A stretch of 64,000 nt of DNA from Methylophilus sp. Leaf416 (GCF_001424665.1 NZ_LMQS01000001.1:311225-375224), one strand, 5' to 3'; shown: positions 34,441 through 44,224, counted from the first letter of the stretch. Notes: generated by a model not told the origin, from the sequence alone. Numbers and translations: made by a program.

Positions 34441-35196
34441 TCATGCGGTTGCGCAGTTGTGGTCAGATAAATATTGCGCAATCACACACTTCACTTTTTC
34501 CATGGTTTGCTGCAATAAAGGCATCACCTGCTCGAAATGAATGGCTTGCGCGCTATCGCCGCGACCGGCAGCAAAATTAGCTACCGGGCAAAGCGCGGCA
34601 TAGGAAACTCCCAGCTCGCGTGCTAACGCCGCCTCCGGCATACCAGTCATACCAACAACGGTTGCGCCATCGCGCTCATATCGGTCAATTTCAGCTGCGG
34701 TTTCCAGTCTTGGCCCTTGTACGCAGGCGTAAACGCCCCCCTCCACCAATCCACAGCCTGCATCCAGAGCTGCTTTCTGGCAGCGTTCACGCATGGCTTG
34801 TGAATACGGCTGGGTGAAATCAATGTGCCTTACCGGCAACTCCACACCATCGTGGTAAGTATTATCCCGGCCATAGGTGTAATCCAGAATCTGGTTAGGC
34901 AAAACGATATCTCCAGGAATAAGGTGTTGTGAAATACCCCCTACCGTCGCTACTGCCAGCAAGTCTCTCACACCCACCGAATGCAACGCCCAGATATTAG
35001 CGCGGTAATTGACTGCATGTGGCGGAATGGTATGTCCGCCGCCGTGTCGCGCCAGGAAAACCACTTCCTTACCGTTTATTTCACCAAAAACCAGTGGCTG
35101 TGAAGGTTTGCCATATGGCGTGCGCACAATCAGGCGTTTTGAAATATTCAGATTGGTGAGCTCTGTCAGCCCGGTGCCCCCAATAATGCCTAACAT
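34441..35196 (-). CDS. mtnP: S-methyl-5'-thioadenosine/thioinosine phosphorylase
   Basis: 251-residue purine nucleoside phosphorylase of the MTAP family. Motifs are MLGIIGGTGLTEL, VVFLARHGGGHTIPPHAVNYRAN (shown in part), YACVQGPRLETAAEI and GMTGMPEAALAREL. It cleaves methylthioadenosine or methylthioinosine, by-products of polyamine synthesis, releasing methylthioribose 1-phosphate. The short length and overall motif spacing resemble the P. aeruginosa methylthioinosine phosphorylase, so the exact substrate is open. It is divergent from hpnC and 33 bp upstream of def. Confidence 0.9.
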   Translation of the reverse strand: MLGIIGGTGLTELTNLNISKRLIVRTPYGKPSQPLVFGEINGKEVVFLARHGGGHTIPPHAVNYRANIWALHSVGVRDLLAVATVGGISQHLIPGDIVLPNQILDYTYGRDNTYHDGVELPVRHIDFTQPYSQAMRERCQKAALDAGCGLVEGGVYACVQGPRLETAAEIDRYERDGATVVGMTGMPEAALARELGVSYAALCPVANFAAGRGDSAQAIHFEQVMPLLQQTMEKVKCVIAQYLSDHNCATA

Positions 35197-35271
35197 CCTA
35201 TGATCTCTCTCTATTAACGCTAGTTATATCCAAGGTGTAAGCGTATCACGGATTTATGGCATACTTAAGCC

Positions 35272-36141
35272 ATGCAAGCCTTTTCCAAGCCAGTGAAGAC
35301 ACCGGCCAGCCTGCCACTGGCACAGACACATTATGAGAATTTCCCGGTAGCTTCATTGTTGCTCCCCGCGCATTTACGCTATGCGGTCAGTGTGATTTAC
35401 CAGTTTGCGCGTGAAGCCGATGATATTGCCGATGAAGGCGACGCCAGTGAATCGGAGCGTTTGCAGGCACTACAGTCCTACGAAGACGAGTTATTACTGA
35501 TCCAGGCCTATATTCAGGCTGAACGCCCGCTGTTTAAAACGCTGCAGCATGTAATCAGAACACACAAGCTTGAGGTGCAATCCCTGCTGGATTTAATCAG
35601 TGCCTTTAAGCAGGATGTCGTTAAAACCCGCTACGCCAATTTTGAAGAGTTACTGGATTATTGCCGCCGCTCAGCCAATCCGGTTGGCAAGTTGATGCTG
35701 CAATTATATGGCGTGGATACAGCGCAAAACCGGCAATGGTCAGACCAAATCTGCACTGCTTTGCAGCTGATTAATTTCTACCAGGACATAGCCATTGACC
35801 TGCAAAAGCATGGCCTAAATGGACGCATATATCTCTGCCAGGACGAAATGCTCGCTGCCGGTATCAGCGAACAGGATTTACACCAGCAACGATTAGATGC
35901 TATCTGGCAGGCATTCTTTTTGTACAATGTAGCCCGCGCCGAGCAATTATTGCAGGCCGGTAAACCGCTGGGCAGACATTTGACTGGCCGTATCGGGTTC
36001 GAGCTGCGCATGATAGTCGCCGGTGGCGAACGTATTATTTATAAATTGAAGCGTTGCCGTGGCGATATTTACCAACACCGTCCAACACTGAATGCTTTTG
36101 ATTGGCCGATTATTTTGCTGAAAGCCCTGTTTAAACAATGA
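35272..36141 (+). CDS. hpnC: Hydroxysqualene synthase HpnC
   Basis: 289-residue prenyl synthase-like enzyme, first in the hpnCDE cluster that makes squalene for hopanoids. HpnC converts presqualene diphosphate to hydroxysqualene. The Asp-rich motif appears as READDIADEGD (about residues 45-55), and the second region reads QLINFYQDIAIDLQKHG. Its stop codon overlaps the hpnD start (ATGA at 36138-36141), so the two are translationally coupled. Confidence 0.93.
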   Translation: MQAFSKPVKTPASLPLAQTHYENFPVASLLLPAHLRYAVSVIYQFAREADDIADEGDASESERLQALQSYEDELLLIQAYIQAERPLFKTLQHVIRTHKLEVQSLLDLISAFKQDVVKTRYANFEELLDYCRRSANPVGKLMLQLYGVDTAQNRQWSDQICTALQLINFYQDIAIDLQKHGLNGRIYLCQDEMLAAGISEQDLHQQRLDAIWQAFFLYNVARAEQLLQAGKPLGRHLTGRIGFELRMIVAGGERIIYKLKRCRGDIYQHRPTLNAFDWPIILLKALFKQ

Positions 36142-36974
36142 CCCCGCAACAATACTGCCAGCAAAAAACAAAACAAAGCGGCTCCAGCTTTACCCTGAGT
36201 TTTGTGTTCTTACCCAAACACAAACGTGAAGCAATGACTGCGCTATATGCATTTTGTCGAGAAGTGGATGATGTCGTCGATGAATGTACGGATTACCAGA
36301 TCGCACAAACCAAGCTGCAATGGTGGAAACAGGAAATACATCGTTTATTTCATGAAACCCCGCAGCACCCGGTCACCAAGGCATTGAAGCCAGTAGTGGA
36401 AGAATTTGGCTTGCAAGAAGCGCATTTCATAGAAATTATCGATGGCATGCAAATGGATACGCAGTACAACCGCTATGCCGATTTTGAGCAACTGGCATTA
36501 TATTGCTACCGCGTCGCCAGCGTCGTCGGCCTGCTCTCGGCGCAAATTTTTGGCTACAGTGATAAATCCACCCTGGGCTATGCGCATGACCTGGGGATGG
36601 CTTTCCAGCTGACCAACATTATTCGCGATATTGGCGAAGACGCGCGACGCGGCAGGATTTATATCCCGATTGATGAACTGGAAAAAGCGGGTGTGACTGA
36701 ACAGCAGTTACTGCAAAGCCAGGCCTCTGTACAGACACAGGCTTTATTACTCAAGCAGATTGAACGTGCAGAAATGTTTTATGACAAAGCCATCAGCCAG
36801 CTGCCTGAAGCTGATATCAAAACCCAGCTACCTGGCCTGATGATGGCAGGCATTTACCGCGCACTACTGCGGGAAATCAAGCAAGACCCTAATCTGGTGC
36901 TTAACCACAAAGTCATGCTGCCCCCTTTCAGGAAACTGAAACTGGCCCTGGGCGTATGGTTTAAACGCCGCTGA
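36138..36974 (+). CDS. hpnD: Presqualene diphosphate synthase HpnD
   Basis: 278-residue enzyme joining two farnesyl diphosphates to presqualene diphosphate. Both Asp-rich motifs are typical: FCREVDDVVDEC (about 35-46) and QLTNIIRDIGEDARRGRIYIP (partly shown; about 156-175). The YCYRVASVVGLL segment is a phytoene/squalene synthase signature. It overlaps hpnC by 4 bp and is followed 9 bp later by hpnE. Confidence 0.95.
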   Translation: MTPQQYCQQKTKQSGSSFTLSFVFLPKHKREAMTALYAFCREVDDVVDECTDYQIAQTKLQWWKQEIHRLFHETPQHPVTKALKPVVEEFGLQEAHFIEIIDGMQMDTQYNRYADFEQLALYCYRVASVVGLLSAQIFGYSDKSTLGYAHDLGMAFQLTNIIRDIGEDARRGRIYIPIDELEKAGVTEQQLLQSQASVQTQALLLKQIERAEMFYDKAISQLPEADIKTQLPGLMMAGIYRALLREIKQDPNLVLNHKVMLPPFRKLKLALGVWFKRR

Positions 36975-36983
36975 TGCATTGGA

Positions 36984-38288
36984 ATGCTTAACCACACACC
37001 TACTCCCCGCAATATCGCGGTTGTCGGTGCCGGGCTGGCCGGGCTGGCGGCCGCCTACACCTTACTGAGATCAGGAAACAAGGTATCGGTATTTGAAGCT
37101 GCTCCGCAAGCCGGTGGCCGTGCGCGTGGTGTGCCACATGCTGAAGCCATGCTAGATAATGGCCAGCATTTATGCATAGGAGCCTATCAGGCAACGCTGG
37201 CATTATTAGCTGAAGCTGGCCTTGACACTGAGCGACTCTTTACCCGTTTACCCCTGGCGTTGCATATGCATCATCGCGCAGATCGCATGTCACTCGTTAC
37301 ATCCACCTGGTTACCTGCTCCGCTGCATTTATTGTGGGGATTGCTCACCGCGCGCGGATTGACTGTTAACAGCAAATGGCGAGCCGTCCGCTGGATGTTG
37401 TGGTTAAAACAATCTGCATTTACATTAGCGCAAGATACCACTGTCGAACACCTTTTACAGCAAGGCCACCAAACAGAAACTGCTATCAAGGCGTTATGGG
37501 AGCCTTTGTGCCTGGCCGCATTGAATACCCCTATCCAGATTGCCAGTGCGCAGGTATTTCTGAATGTATTGCGTGACAGCTTTCAACAAAAGCGTTCAGA
37601 CAGTGACTTTCTGATCCTGAAGTCGGATTTATCCAGCAGCCTGATTGAGCCTTTGCTGGGGAAAATTACCATCTCAGGTGGCAAAGTATCATTGCGCACG
37701 CCTGTGATTTCTGTCAAAAACGAACACTCTCATTGCGTGCTGGAAACCTCAGAAGGCACACAGTTATTCGATGATGTGATTCTGGCTGTAGGCCCGCATC
37801 AATTGAAAACCGTGGCTAGTGACATTGCGGTGCCAACATTTGAATACCAGCCGATCACCACGGTGTACCTGCAATATTCGACTTATTTCAGGCTACCCTA
37901 CCCGGTAATGGGATTGTATGGCGGTCTGGCACAATGGGTATTTGACAGAGGGCAATGCTGTGACCAGGCAGGTTTGCTGGCGGTAGTAATCAGTGCACAT
38001 GGGCCATTAAATGGTGTTAAGGCAGCATTGATACAGCAATGTATCAATGAGTTGAATCAGGCATTGTCATCGCATGACATCAAACTTGAAACAGCACCCT
38101 TGTGGACGCAAGTCATTACCGAAAAGCGCGCCACGTTCAGTTGCACGCCAGATTTACATCGCCCGCAACACAAGACTTCGCGGCCGCATATCTACCTTGC
38201 TGGCGATTATACTGCCGGACCGTATCCAGCTACCATTGAAGGCGCTGTCAGAAGTGGAGTCTCGGCTGCCAATCTGATATTGGGCTAG
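36984..38288 (+). CDS. hpnE: Hydroxysqualene dehydroxylase HpnE
   Basis: 434-residue FAD amine-oxidase-like protein that reduces hydroxysqualene to squalene. The N-terminal dinucleotide motif is AVVGAGLAGLAAAYTLL followed by VFEAAPQAGGRARG. The C-terminal FAD motif is LAGDYTAGPYPATIEGAVRSG. With hpnC and hpnD it gives the full three-step route from farnesyl diphosphate. The squalene-hopene cyclase gene is not in this window. Confidence 0.95.
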   Translation: MLNHTPTPRNIAVVGAGLAGLAAAYTLLRSGNKVSVFEAAPQAGGRARGVPHAEAMLDNGQHLCIGAYQATLALLAEAGLDTERLFTRLPLALHMHHRADRMSLVTSTWLPAPLHLLWGLLTARGLTVNSKWRAVRWMLWLKQSAFTLAQDTTVEHLLQQGHQTETAIKALWEPLCLAALNTPIQIASAQVFLNVLRDSFQQKRSDSDFLILKSDLSSSLIEPLLGKITISGGKVSLRTPVISVKNEHSHCVLETSEGTQLFDDVILAVGPHQLKTVASDIAVPTFEYQPITTVYLQYSTYFRLPYPVMGLYGGLAQWVFDRGQCCDQAGLLAVVISAHGPLNGVKAALIQQCINELNQALSSHDIKLETAPLWTQVITEKRATFSCTPDLHRPQHKTSRPHIYLAGDYTAGPYPATIEGAVRSGVSAANLILG

Positions 38289-38311
38289 ATCATACTCCAC
38301 TAAAGCCAGCT

Positions 38312-38596
38312 TCAAGCTTGCGGATCTTTACAGCCTACTACCAAATGGTTTCTGGCCGGGACATAGATACCGTCACCTGCATCCGGATAAGTCTCACGAT
38401 AGGAAAGATGCGGATCAACCTCAAAACCATGTGAGCAGTTTTCACTGGCTTTTTCCTTGCATTGCTCCAGCGTGGTATTAAATTCGCTACAGGTAAGTTT
38501 ATAACCCGGCCTGCCATCGCTGGTGGCGTGTGAGGTTGGCTGGTTACTTGCGCAAGCAGATAGCAGCAGTGAAATCAGTATTAGCGTTTTTTTCAT
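38312..38596 (-). CDS. Small lipoprotein of unknown function
   Basis: 94-residue protein with a lipoprotein signal MKKTLILISLLLSAC (lipobox LSAC, Cys15), followed by a Ser/Thr-rich linker. The mature part has three further Cys residues apart from a last one in VVGCKDPQA, so disulfides are likely in the periplasm. No domain was recognised. It is convergent with hpnE. The region upstream (38597-39060) has no protein gene. Confidence 0.75.
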   Translation of the reverse strand: MKKTLILISLLLSACASNQPTSHATSDGRPGYKLTCSEFNTTLEQCKEKASENCSHGFEVDPHLSYRETYPDAGDGIYVPARNHLVVGCKDPQA

Positions 38597-38836
38597 TGTT
38601 TCTCTCCATTTCCACCTTTATTACATCCCGTCATATTATTGTCATATTAGTGTGTTATGGACACACATAGGATAAGGCAAGAAACGAACCATATAGTTTC
38701 ATGAAGATTTTGTGAAAATAACCGCGCCAATTCAACGCCAAGCCTTACCCAGACTTGTATCCAGACGGCTACAAACTGCTACAAAACCGGGCGCTTTGTA
38801 ACTGACCTGCCAGTTCAAACTTCTTATACTGTACTC

Positions 38837-39099
38837 ACTGGAATCAATACGCAGTCATGAATCAATATGAAGTCTTTAAAATGCTTTGTTAAGAATAAAA
38901 CAGGATTTTATGCATAGCGGGCAGTTGCCCTGGAAATGCCTGTTGGCACAGTGAATAAAATTGAAAAAACTACAGGCAGATAAATAGCGAAGCTAGATTA
39001 TCAAATATCAAACCCACTTCCCTGTGGCTGTTCAACCTCTTCTGAACAACCACCACTCAAGGCAACGATGCCACTCCCTGACATCGTTGCCATTTTTTT
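38837..39099 (+). ncRNA. Candidate small RNA in the 500-bp gap before radA
   Basis: No convincing protein gene lies in 38597-39097. On the rightward strand there is a possible promoter, CTGACC (38802-38807), a 17-bp spacer and TATACT (38825-38830). At the other end, two hairpins precede seven T residues. The first pairs GGCTGTTCA with TGAACAACC (one mismatch); the second is the perfect terminator at 39061-39091. A transcript of about 260 nt is implied. No known RNA family (6S, tmRNA, RNase P, SRP) was recognised. Only tiny ORFs of 11-14 codons occur in it. Confidence 0.3.
39061..39099 (+). terminator. Rightward intrinsic terminator overlapping the radA stop codon
   Basis: GGCAACGATG and CATCGTTGCC form a perfect 10-bp stem with an 11-nt loop, followed by A and seven T. 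It is oriented rightward, against radA, with no annotated rightward gene before it for 770 bp. That is the main evidence for a small RNA here. Confidence 0.8.
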
Positions 39100-40453
39100 A
39101 TCCCCGCAACAGATCGATAGCCTGTTCCAGCCTGTCAATTGCATCAATATGCAACCCAGGCACGCCGCCTTTAGGCGCATTGGCTTTGGGGATAATGGCA
39201 TGGGTGAATCCCAGCTTGGCAGCTTCTTTAAGACGCTCTTGACCGCGTTGTACTGGCCGAACTTCTCCCGCCAGCCCTACTTCGCCAAACACAATTAATT
39301 TGTTTAGTAATGGCTTATTCTTAAAGGATGAAACAATCGACAGCAGTACTGCCAAATCCACGGCTGGTTCGCTGATTTTCACGCCGCCCACTGCATTGAT
39401 AAATACATCCTGATCGAAACACGCGACGCCGGCATGTCGATGCAATACCGCCAGCAGCATTGCCAAGCGGTTCTGCTCTAAGCCAACACACAATCGCTTG
39501 GGGTTCGGAGCATGGGAGGTATCAACCAATGCCTGTATTTCAACCAATAAGGGACGGGTACCCTCTTGCGTTACCGTGATGCATGACCCTGGAACAGGGG
39601 TATCGTGATGAGACAAAAACAGGGCAGAGGGATTGCTGACCTCGCGCAAGCCCTTTTCAGTCATGGCAAACACGCCCAGCTCGTTCACGGCACCAAAACG
39701 ATTCTTGAATGCACGGATCAGCCGAAAACTCGAATTCTGGTCACCCTCGAAATACAGCACGCTATCCACAATATGCTCAAGCACACGCGGGCCTGCCAAC
39801 GAACCCTCTTTGGTGACATGGCCGACCAGTATCATGCTGATGCCCAATTGCTTGGCGATACGTGTGAGTTGCGCGCTACATTCCCGTACTTGTGCCACCG
39901 AACCTGGCGCAGACTGCAACGCTTCGGAATACACTGTTTGGATTGAATCAATAATCACCAGATCAGGCTGATGCTGCTGCAATACCTGGCTGATTTTTTC
40001 CAGATTGATTTCAGCCAGCACATCAACCTGACTGGCATCTAGCCCAAGCCGCTTTGCCCGCATGGCGATCTGCTGCGCAGACTCTTCGCCGCTGATATAA
40101 AACGATTTCAGGTTCTGTGACACCTTGCAGACTGTTTGCAGCAACAGTGTAGATTTGCCGATGCCGGGATCACCACCGATCAGCACCACACCGCCAGCCA
40201 CCAGACCGCCACCGAGCACACGATCAAATTCATCGATTCCGGTTGGCTGACGCGAAACATCCTGTGCTTCAACATCTGCCAGCTTCTGCAACTGTGCCGT
40301 GGGTGCCAAACTGGCAAAGCGGCTTTGGGTAACGGTTTCCGGCACTGTTTCGACCAAAGTGTTCCAGGCATGGCAACTAGGGCACTGCCCTTGCCATTTA
40401 GGCTCGCTAGCACCACATTCGGTACAGGTATATTGTGTTTTTGCTTTAGCCAT
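39098..40453 (-). CDS. radA: DNA repair protein RadA/Sms
   Basis: 451-residue DnaB-like branch-migration helicase in recombination. An N-terminal zinc finger (CTECGASEPKWQGQCPSC, residues 10-27), a RecA-type Walker A motif GGDPGIGKSTLL (about 93-104), the RadA-specific KNRFG motif and a C-terminal Lon-like domain without the catalytic pair are all visible. It is the last gene of the leftward dnaB-alr-radA series, with 123 bp between alr and radA. Confidence 0.97.
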   Translation of the reverse strand: MAKAKTQYTCTECGASEPKWQGQCPSCHAWNTLVETVPETVTQSRFASLAPTAQLQKLADVEAQDVSRQPTGIDEFDRVLGGGLVAGGVVLIGGDPGIGKSTLLLQTVCKVSQNLKSFYISGEESAQQIAMRAKRLGLDASQVDVLAEINLEKISQVLQQHQPDLVIIDSIQTVYSEALQSAPGSVAQVRECSAQLTRIAKQLGISMILVGHVTKEGSLAGPRVLEHIVDSVLYFEGDQNSSFRLIRAFKNRFGAVNELGVFAMTEKGLREVSNPSALFLSHHDTPVPGSCITVTQEGTRPLLVEIQALVDTSHAPNPKRLCVGLEQNRLAMLLAVLHRHAGVACFDQDVFINAVGGVKISEPAVDLAVLLSIVSSFKNKPLLNKLIVFGEVGLAGEVRPVQRGQERLKEAAKLGFTHAIIPKANAPKGGVPGLHIDAIDRLEQAIDLLRG

Positions 40454-40576
40454 GAAGACCTTGATTTTGCTTATTGTGTGACCATGAATGACAGAGACTG
40501 CGTTTGGAACCTACCCATGGTTAAAGATCACCCGCAAATCTCAACTGATTTTTCTTCACAAGCCGAGCGGTTGCGA

Positions 40577-41644
40577 CTAATCAATCACGTGCATAGGCAC
40601 GCGTGCTGTCACTGCACAAAGCAGCTCATAGCCTATGGTTCCGCTGGCCTGTGCCACTGCATCGACAGGGACCAAACTGCCCCATAATTCAACCCTACTG
40701 CCAATATTGGCATCCGGAATATCCGTGATATCAACCGCCAGCATATCCATAGACACTCGGCCCAAAGTCCGTGTCAGCACGCCGTTGACAGCGGCAGGCG
40801 TTCCGGTAGGTGCATGACGTGGATAGCCATCTGCATAGCCGCAAGCGACGATGCCTACTCTGATGGGTTTATCGGCAGTGAACAAGCTGCCATAGCCTAC
40901 ACTCTCGCCCGCCTGAATTTCCTGTACGCCGATCAACCCGGATTGCAATGTCATCACCGGCTGCAACCCCAATGAAACGGCCGTTTTATCTGCAATCGGT
41001 GTAGCACCATACAGCATAATGCCCGGGCGTACCCAATCAGCATGGGTGTGTGGCTGCTGGACAATCGCCGCTGAATTAGCCAGTGAACGCTTGTAAGGCT
41101 GTATTGGCATGACTTGCCCCACGATAGTTATGGCCTGAGTGACACCGTCTGCAATATCTGAATTAGCAAAATGGGTCATCAGCACGATTTCACTGACATT
41201 TCCGCTGGCGGCCAATTGATCTAAAGCTGCTTGATAAGCAGAAGGCTGGAAACCCAGTCTATGCATCCCGCTGTCCAGCTTCAGGTAGACGCGGACTGGT
41301 AAATTCACTTGGTATTCCAGTAGCCATTGCAGCTGACCCCGGTGAGAAATAACCATATCCAGCCGGTAACGATCCACCTGTGCTATTTCTTCAGCTGAGA
41401 AAACACCTTCCAGCAACAGGATGGGATGCTGATATCCGGCATCCCGCAAAGTGACGGCCTCGCTGATATTCAAGACCGCAAACGCATCGGTTTCTTTTAG
41501 CCCACGCGCAGCATTCAGCAAACCATGACCATAGGCATTCGCCTTTACTACGGAAATGACTTTGGACTCTGGCGCATATTGCCTGACTCGTGCCAGGTTG
41601 TGTGCCAATGCTTTTTCTGAAATATAAGCAACGATAGGACGCAT
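40577..41644 (-). CDS. alr: Alanine racemase
   Basis: 355-residue PLP enzyme converting L- to D-alanine for peptidoglycan. The PLP-binding motif VVKANAYGHGL (Lys near residue 34) and the region around the catalytic Tyr of the partner subunit (GESVGYGSLFTAD, about 252-264) are present. It follows dnaB by 18 bp; dnaB-alr is a common proteobacterial neighbourhood. Confidence 0.96.
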   Translation of the reverse strand: MRPIVAYISEKALAHNLARVRQYAPESKVISVVKANAYGHGLLNAARGLKETDAFAVLNISEAVTLRDAGYQHPILLLEGVFSAEEIAQVDRYRLDMVISHRGQLQWLLEYQVNLPVRVYLKLDSGMHRLGFQPSAYQAALDQLAASGNVSEIVLMTHFANSDIADGVTQAITIVGQVMPIQPYKRSLANSAAIVQQPHTHADWVRPGIMLYGATPIADKTAVSLGLQPVMTLQSGLIGVQEIQAGESVGYGSLFTADKPIRVGIVACGYADGYPRHAPTGTPAAVNGVLTRTLGRVSMDMLAVDITDIPDANIGSRVELWGSLVPVDAVAQASGTIGYELLCAVTARVPMHVID

Positions 41645-41662
41645 ATTGAAAAACCCGGTGCG

Positions 41663-43045
41663 TTAATATTCGTCTTGCATGTATGCCGCATTAGCATAAT
41701 TTTCGAAGCGTGTATGCGCGCCCATAAAGGTCAGGCGAACACGGCCAATCGGCCCGTTACGTTGCTTGGCGATAATAATCTCGGCAGAGCCTTTTTCAGC
41801 ACTGTCAGGGTTGTAGTACTCATCGCGGTACACGAACATGATCAAGTCAGCATCCTGCTCAATCGCACCCGATTCACGCAAGTCACTCATGACCGGACGC
41901 TTGTCCGGACGCTGGTCCACACTGCGGTTTAACTGGGAAATGGCAATCAACGGCACATTCAACTCTTTTGCCAGCGATTTGAGAGAACGTGAAATTTCGG
42001 AAATTTCCGTGGCGCGATTTTCACCTGAGCGGCCAGAAGGTGCTGACATCAACTGTAAATAATCGATCACGATCAGTCCCAGTTCACCCGTTTGCCTGTG
42101 CAATCGCCGTGCACGTGCACGCACATCAAAACTGCTTAAGCCTGCACCTTCATCGATAAAAATCGGCGCTTCGTTGAGCTTACCCAGCGCAGTGGTCAGT
42201 TTTTCCCAATCTTCATCCTCGAGGTTACCGTTACGCATTTTGTGCTGGTCCAACCGGCCAATGGAGCCGATCATACGCGTCGTTAATTGTGTGGCGCCCA
42301 TCTCCATCGAGAAAATGGCCACTGCCTTGTTGGTTTCCAAAGCGACATTCTCGGCAATGTTGATCGCAAAGGCAGTTTTACCCATGGAAGGACGGCCGGC
42401 AACAATCACAAGATCGCCACCCTGCAAGCCTGAAGTCATGGAATCCAGATCACTAAAACCGGTAGGCGTACCCGTCACATCTGAATGGTTTTCACGCGAA
42501 TACAGGTAATCAATCCGGTCAGCAACTTGTGGCAGCAATACCTGCATCCCCAAAAAGCCCTGGCTTTTGCGGTTGCCGCCTTCAGCAATCTGGAAAATCT
42601 TGGCCTCAGCCTCATCCAGCAATTGCTGCGCATTACGCCCATTTGGCAGATAAGCGCTTTCGGCGATATCGGTACCTACAGTCACCAACTGGCGCATCAC
42701 GAATCGCTCATGCACGATTTCGGCATAGCGTCGAATATTCGCAGCGGTTGGTGTGTTTTGTGCCAGCGCACCCAGATAGGCAACACCACCAATGGTAGTC
42801 AGCTCAGCCGTGCTTTCGAGTGATTCGGCGACAGTCACAATATCCGCTGGCTGATTGCGTTCAATCAACCTGGCAATATGTTCATAAATCAGCTTATGGT
42901 CGTGCTGGTAAAAGTCTTGTCCCGATAAAATATCAGCGATTTTGTCCAGCGCTTCATTGTCCAGCAACAGGCCGCCCAAGACGGATTGTTCGGCTTCGAT
43001 AGAATGCGGGGGAAGTTTGAGAAATTCGAGTTGTTCATCAGCCAT
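41663..43045 (-). CDS. dnaB: Replicative DNA helicase DnaB
   Basis: 460-residue hexameric helicase of the replication fork. The N-terminal DnaB helical domain (PPHSIEAEQSVLGGLLLD) is joined to a RecA-fold domain with Walker A VAGRPSMGKTAFA (about 207-219) and the Walker B region LIVIDYLQLMS. The arginine finger region near KQRNGPIGRVRLTF is intact. No intein is present. It is separated from rplI upstream by a strong terminator. Confidence 0.97.
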   Translation of the reverse strand: MADEQLEFLKLPPHSIEAEQSVLGGLLLDNEALDKIADILSGQDFYQHDHKLIYEHIARLIERNQPADIVTVAESLESTAELTTIGGVAYLGALAQNTPTAANIRRYAEIVHERFVMRQLVTVGTDIAESAYLPNGRNAQQLLDEAEAKIFQIAEGGNRKSQGFLGMQVLLPQVADRIDYLYSRENHSDVTGTPTGFSDLDSMTSGLQGGDLVIVAGRPSMGKTAFAINIAENVALETNKAVAIFSMEMGATQLTTRMIGSIGRLDQHKMRNGNLEDEDWEKLTTALGKLNEAPIFIDEGAGLSSFDVRARARRLHRQTGELGLIVIDYLQLMSAPSGRSGENRATEISEISRSLKSLAKELNVPLIAISQLNRSVDQRPDKRPVMSDLRESGAIEQDADLIMFVYRDEYYNPDSAEKGSAEIIIAKQRNGPIGRVRLTFMGAHTRFENYANAAYMQDEY

Positions 43046-43156
43046 CTGGCGATTATACCGAAAAGCGAATCAGCGTTTTCGAGTTTTGAAATTAACTGTG
43101 GGCCTAGGCAGTTAAAGTGGGTAGATTATTAGTTGAGGATGTATCTTTTACAAAAT

Positions 43157-43183
43157 AAAAAAGGCTACCGAAGTAGCCTTTTT
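43157..43183 (-). terminator. Terminator after rplI
   Basis: AAAAAAGGCTAC, loop CGAA, GTAGCCTTTTT. It ends the rpsF-priB-rpsR-rplI operon before dnaB. Confidence 0.9.
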
Positions 43184-43204
43184 ATGTGTTATTAAACGCT
43201 TGAA

Positions 43205-43654
43205 TTAAGCTTCAGCAACCACTGTGACATTGATATCAACAACAACATCATGATGCAGTGCAACGCTCACAACAAACTCACCCACATTTTTCAACGGGCC
43301 GTTAGGCAAACGTACATCTGATTTTTTCACTTCATGACCTTGTGCTTGCAAACCGGTTGCGATGTCCAGATTGGTGACAGAACCAAACAAACGACCATCA
43401 ACACCTGCTTTTTGCGCAATAGTCAGAGCAAAACCAGCCAATTTTTCGCCGCGTGCTTGCGCAACTGTCAGCAAGTCAGCTTGTTGTTTTTCCAGATCTG
43501 CACGACGTGCAGCAAACTCAGCCTGGTTAGCTTCAGTTGCACGCTTTGCTTTACCTTGAGGAATCAGGAAGTTACGGCCGTAACCGTCTTTCACACGAAC
43601 CACGTCACCCAAAGTGCCCAGGTTTGCTACTTTTTCTAATAAAATTACTTGCAT
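43205..43654 (-). CDS. rplI: Ribosomal protein bL9
   Basis: 149-residue 50S protein. The N-terminal signature [19 protein letters not shown] and [17 protein letters not shown] bind 23S rRNA; a long helix and a C-terminal domain with [10 protein letters not shown] follow. Length equals E. coli L9. Last gene of the ribosomal operon. Confidence 0.98.
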   Translation of the reverse strand: MQVILLEKVANLGTLGDVVRVKDGYGRNFLIPQGKAKRATEANQAEFAARRADLEKQQADLLTVAQARGEKLAGFALTIAQKAGVDGRLFGSVTNLDIATGLQAQGHEVKKSDVRLPNGPLKNVGEFVVSVALHHDVVVDINVTVVAEA

Positions 43655-43675
43655 GTTATTCTCCTAAGCCGCCAA

Positions 43676-43909
43676 TTAACCTGGGTGTTTGTCTGTGTAA
43701 GGCATCAACGCTAAGAAACGTGCGAGTTTAACCGCAGTTGTCAGTTGACGTTGGTATTTAGCCTTAGTACCAGTCATACGGGCTGGAATGATTTTAAAGT
43801 TTTCAGAAACGAAATCCTTCAACAGATCTACGTCTTTGTAATCTACGTGTTTGATGCCTTCTGCACTGAAACGGCAGTAACGGCGACGTTTGTACATATC
43901 TCTTGCCAT
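43676..43909 (-). CDS. rpsR: Ribosomal protein bS18
   Basis: 77-residue 30S protein with the S18 core [21 protein letters not shown] and [20 protein letters not shown]. Its ATG directly follows the priB stop codon; the ribosome binding site AAGGAG lies within the last codons of priB, so translation is coupled. It pairs with bS6 on the ribosome platform. Confidence 0.98.
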   Translation of the reverse strand: MARDMYKRRRYCRFSAEGIKHVDYKDVDLLKDFVSENFKIIPARMTGTKAKYQRQLTTAVKLARFLALMPYTDKHPG

Positions 43910-44218
43910 TTAAAACTCCTTCAATTCTTTATGCTGTATTAGCTGTATTTCTTGTATATGCATGACCACTTGTGTGCTTTTTGCACTGCGCTGCGCCAGG
44001 AAACCTTTAACTTTGATCTGATCTCCGCTTTGCAATGTCAGGTTGGCTTTTTCACCAATCAACACTGCCGCTAACTGGCACTGCACTTTGCGATTCAGAC
44101 CTGCTTCCTGCTGCTCTGAATCATGTTGCAACTGCAAACGCAACAAGGGTAACCCGGCCGGTGTATAGCGTAACGGTTCAATTGCTTGCACCGTCGCTGC
44201 AATCACCAGCGTATTCAC
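43910..44218 (-). CDS. priB: Primosomal replication protein PriB
   Basis: 102-residue single-stranded DNA-binding OB-fold protein of the PriB/SSB-like family, acting with PriA in replication restart. Features include the LRYTPAGLPLLRLQLQHDS strand pair and FLAQRSAKSTQVVMHIQEIQ. Its place between rpsF and rpsR is the classic proteobacterial position. The start is preceded 6 bp upstream by the rpsF stop. Confidence 0.92.
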   Translation of the reverse strand: MNTLVIAATVQAIEPLRYTPAGLPLLRLQLQHDSEQQEAGLNRKVQCQLAAVLIGEKANLTLQSGDQIKVKGFLAQRSAKSTQVVMHIQEIQLIQHKELKEF

Positions 44219-44224
44219 AACGAT

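Noticed and set aside
39001-39093. Leftward ORF of about 30 codons after radA (starting MATMSGSG)
   Set aside because: It is read through the rightward terminator hairpin, lacks a clear ribosome binding site and has a composition set by the inverted repeats.
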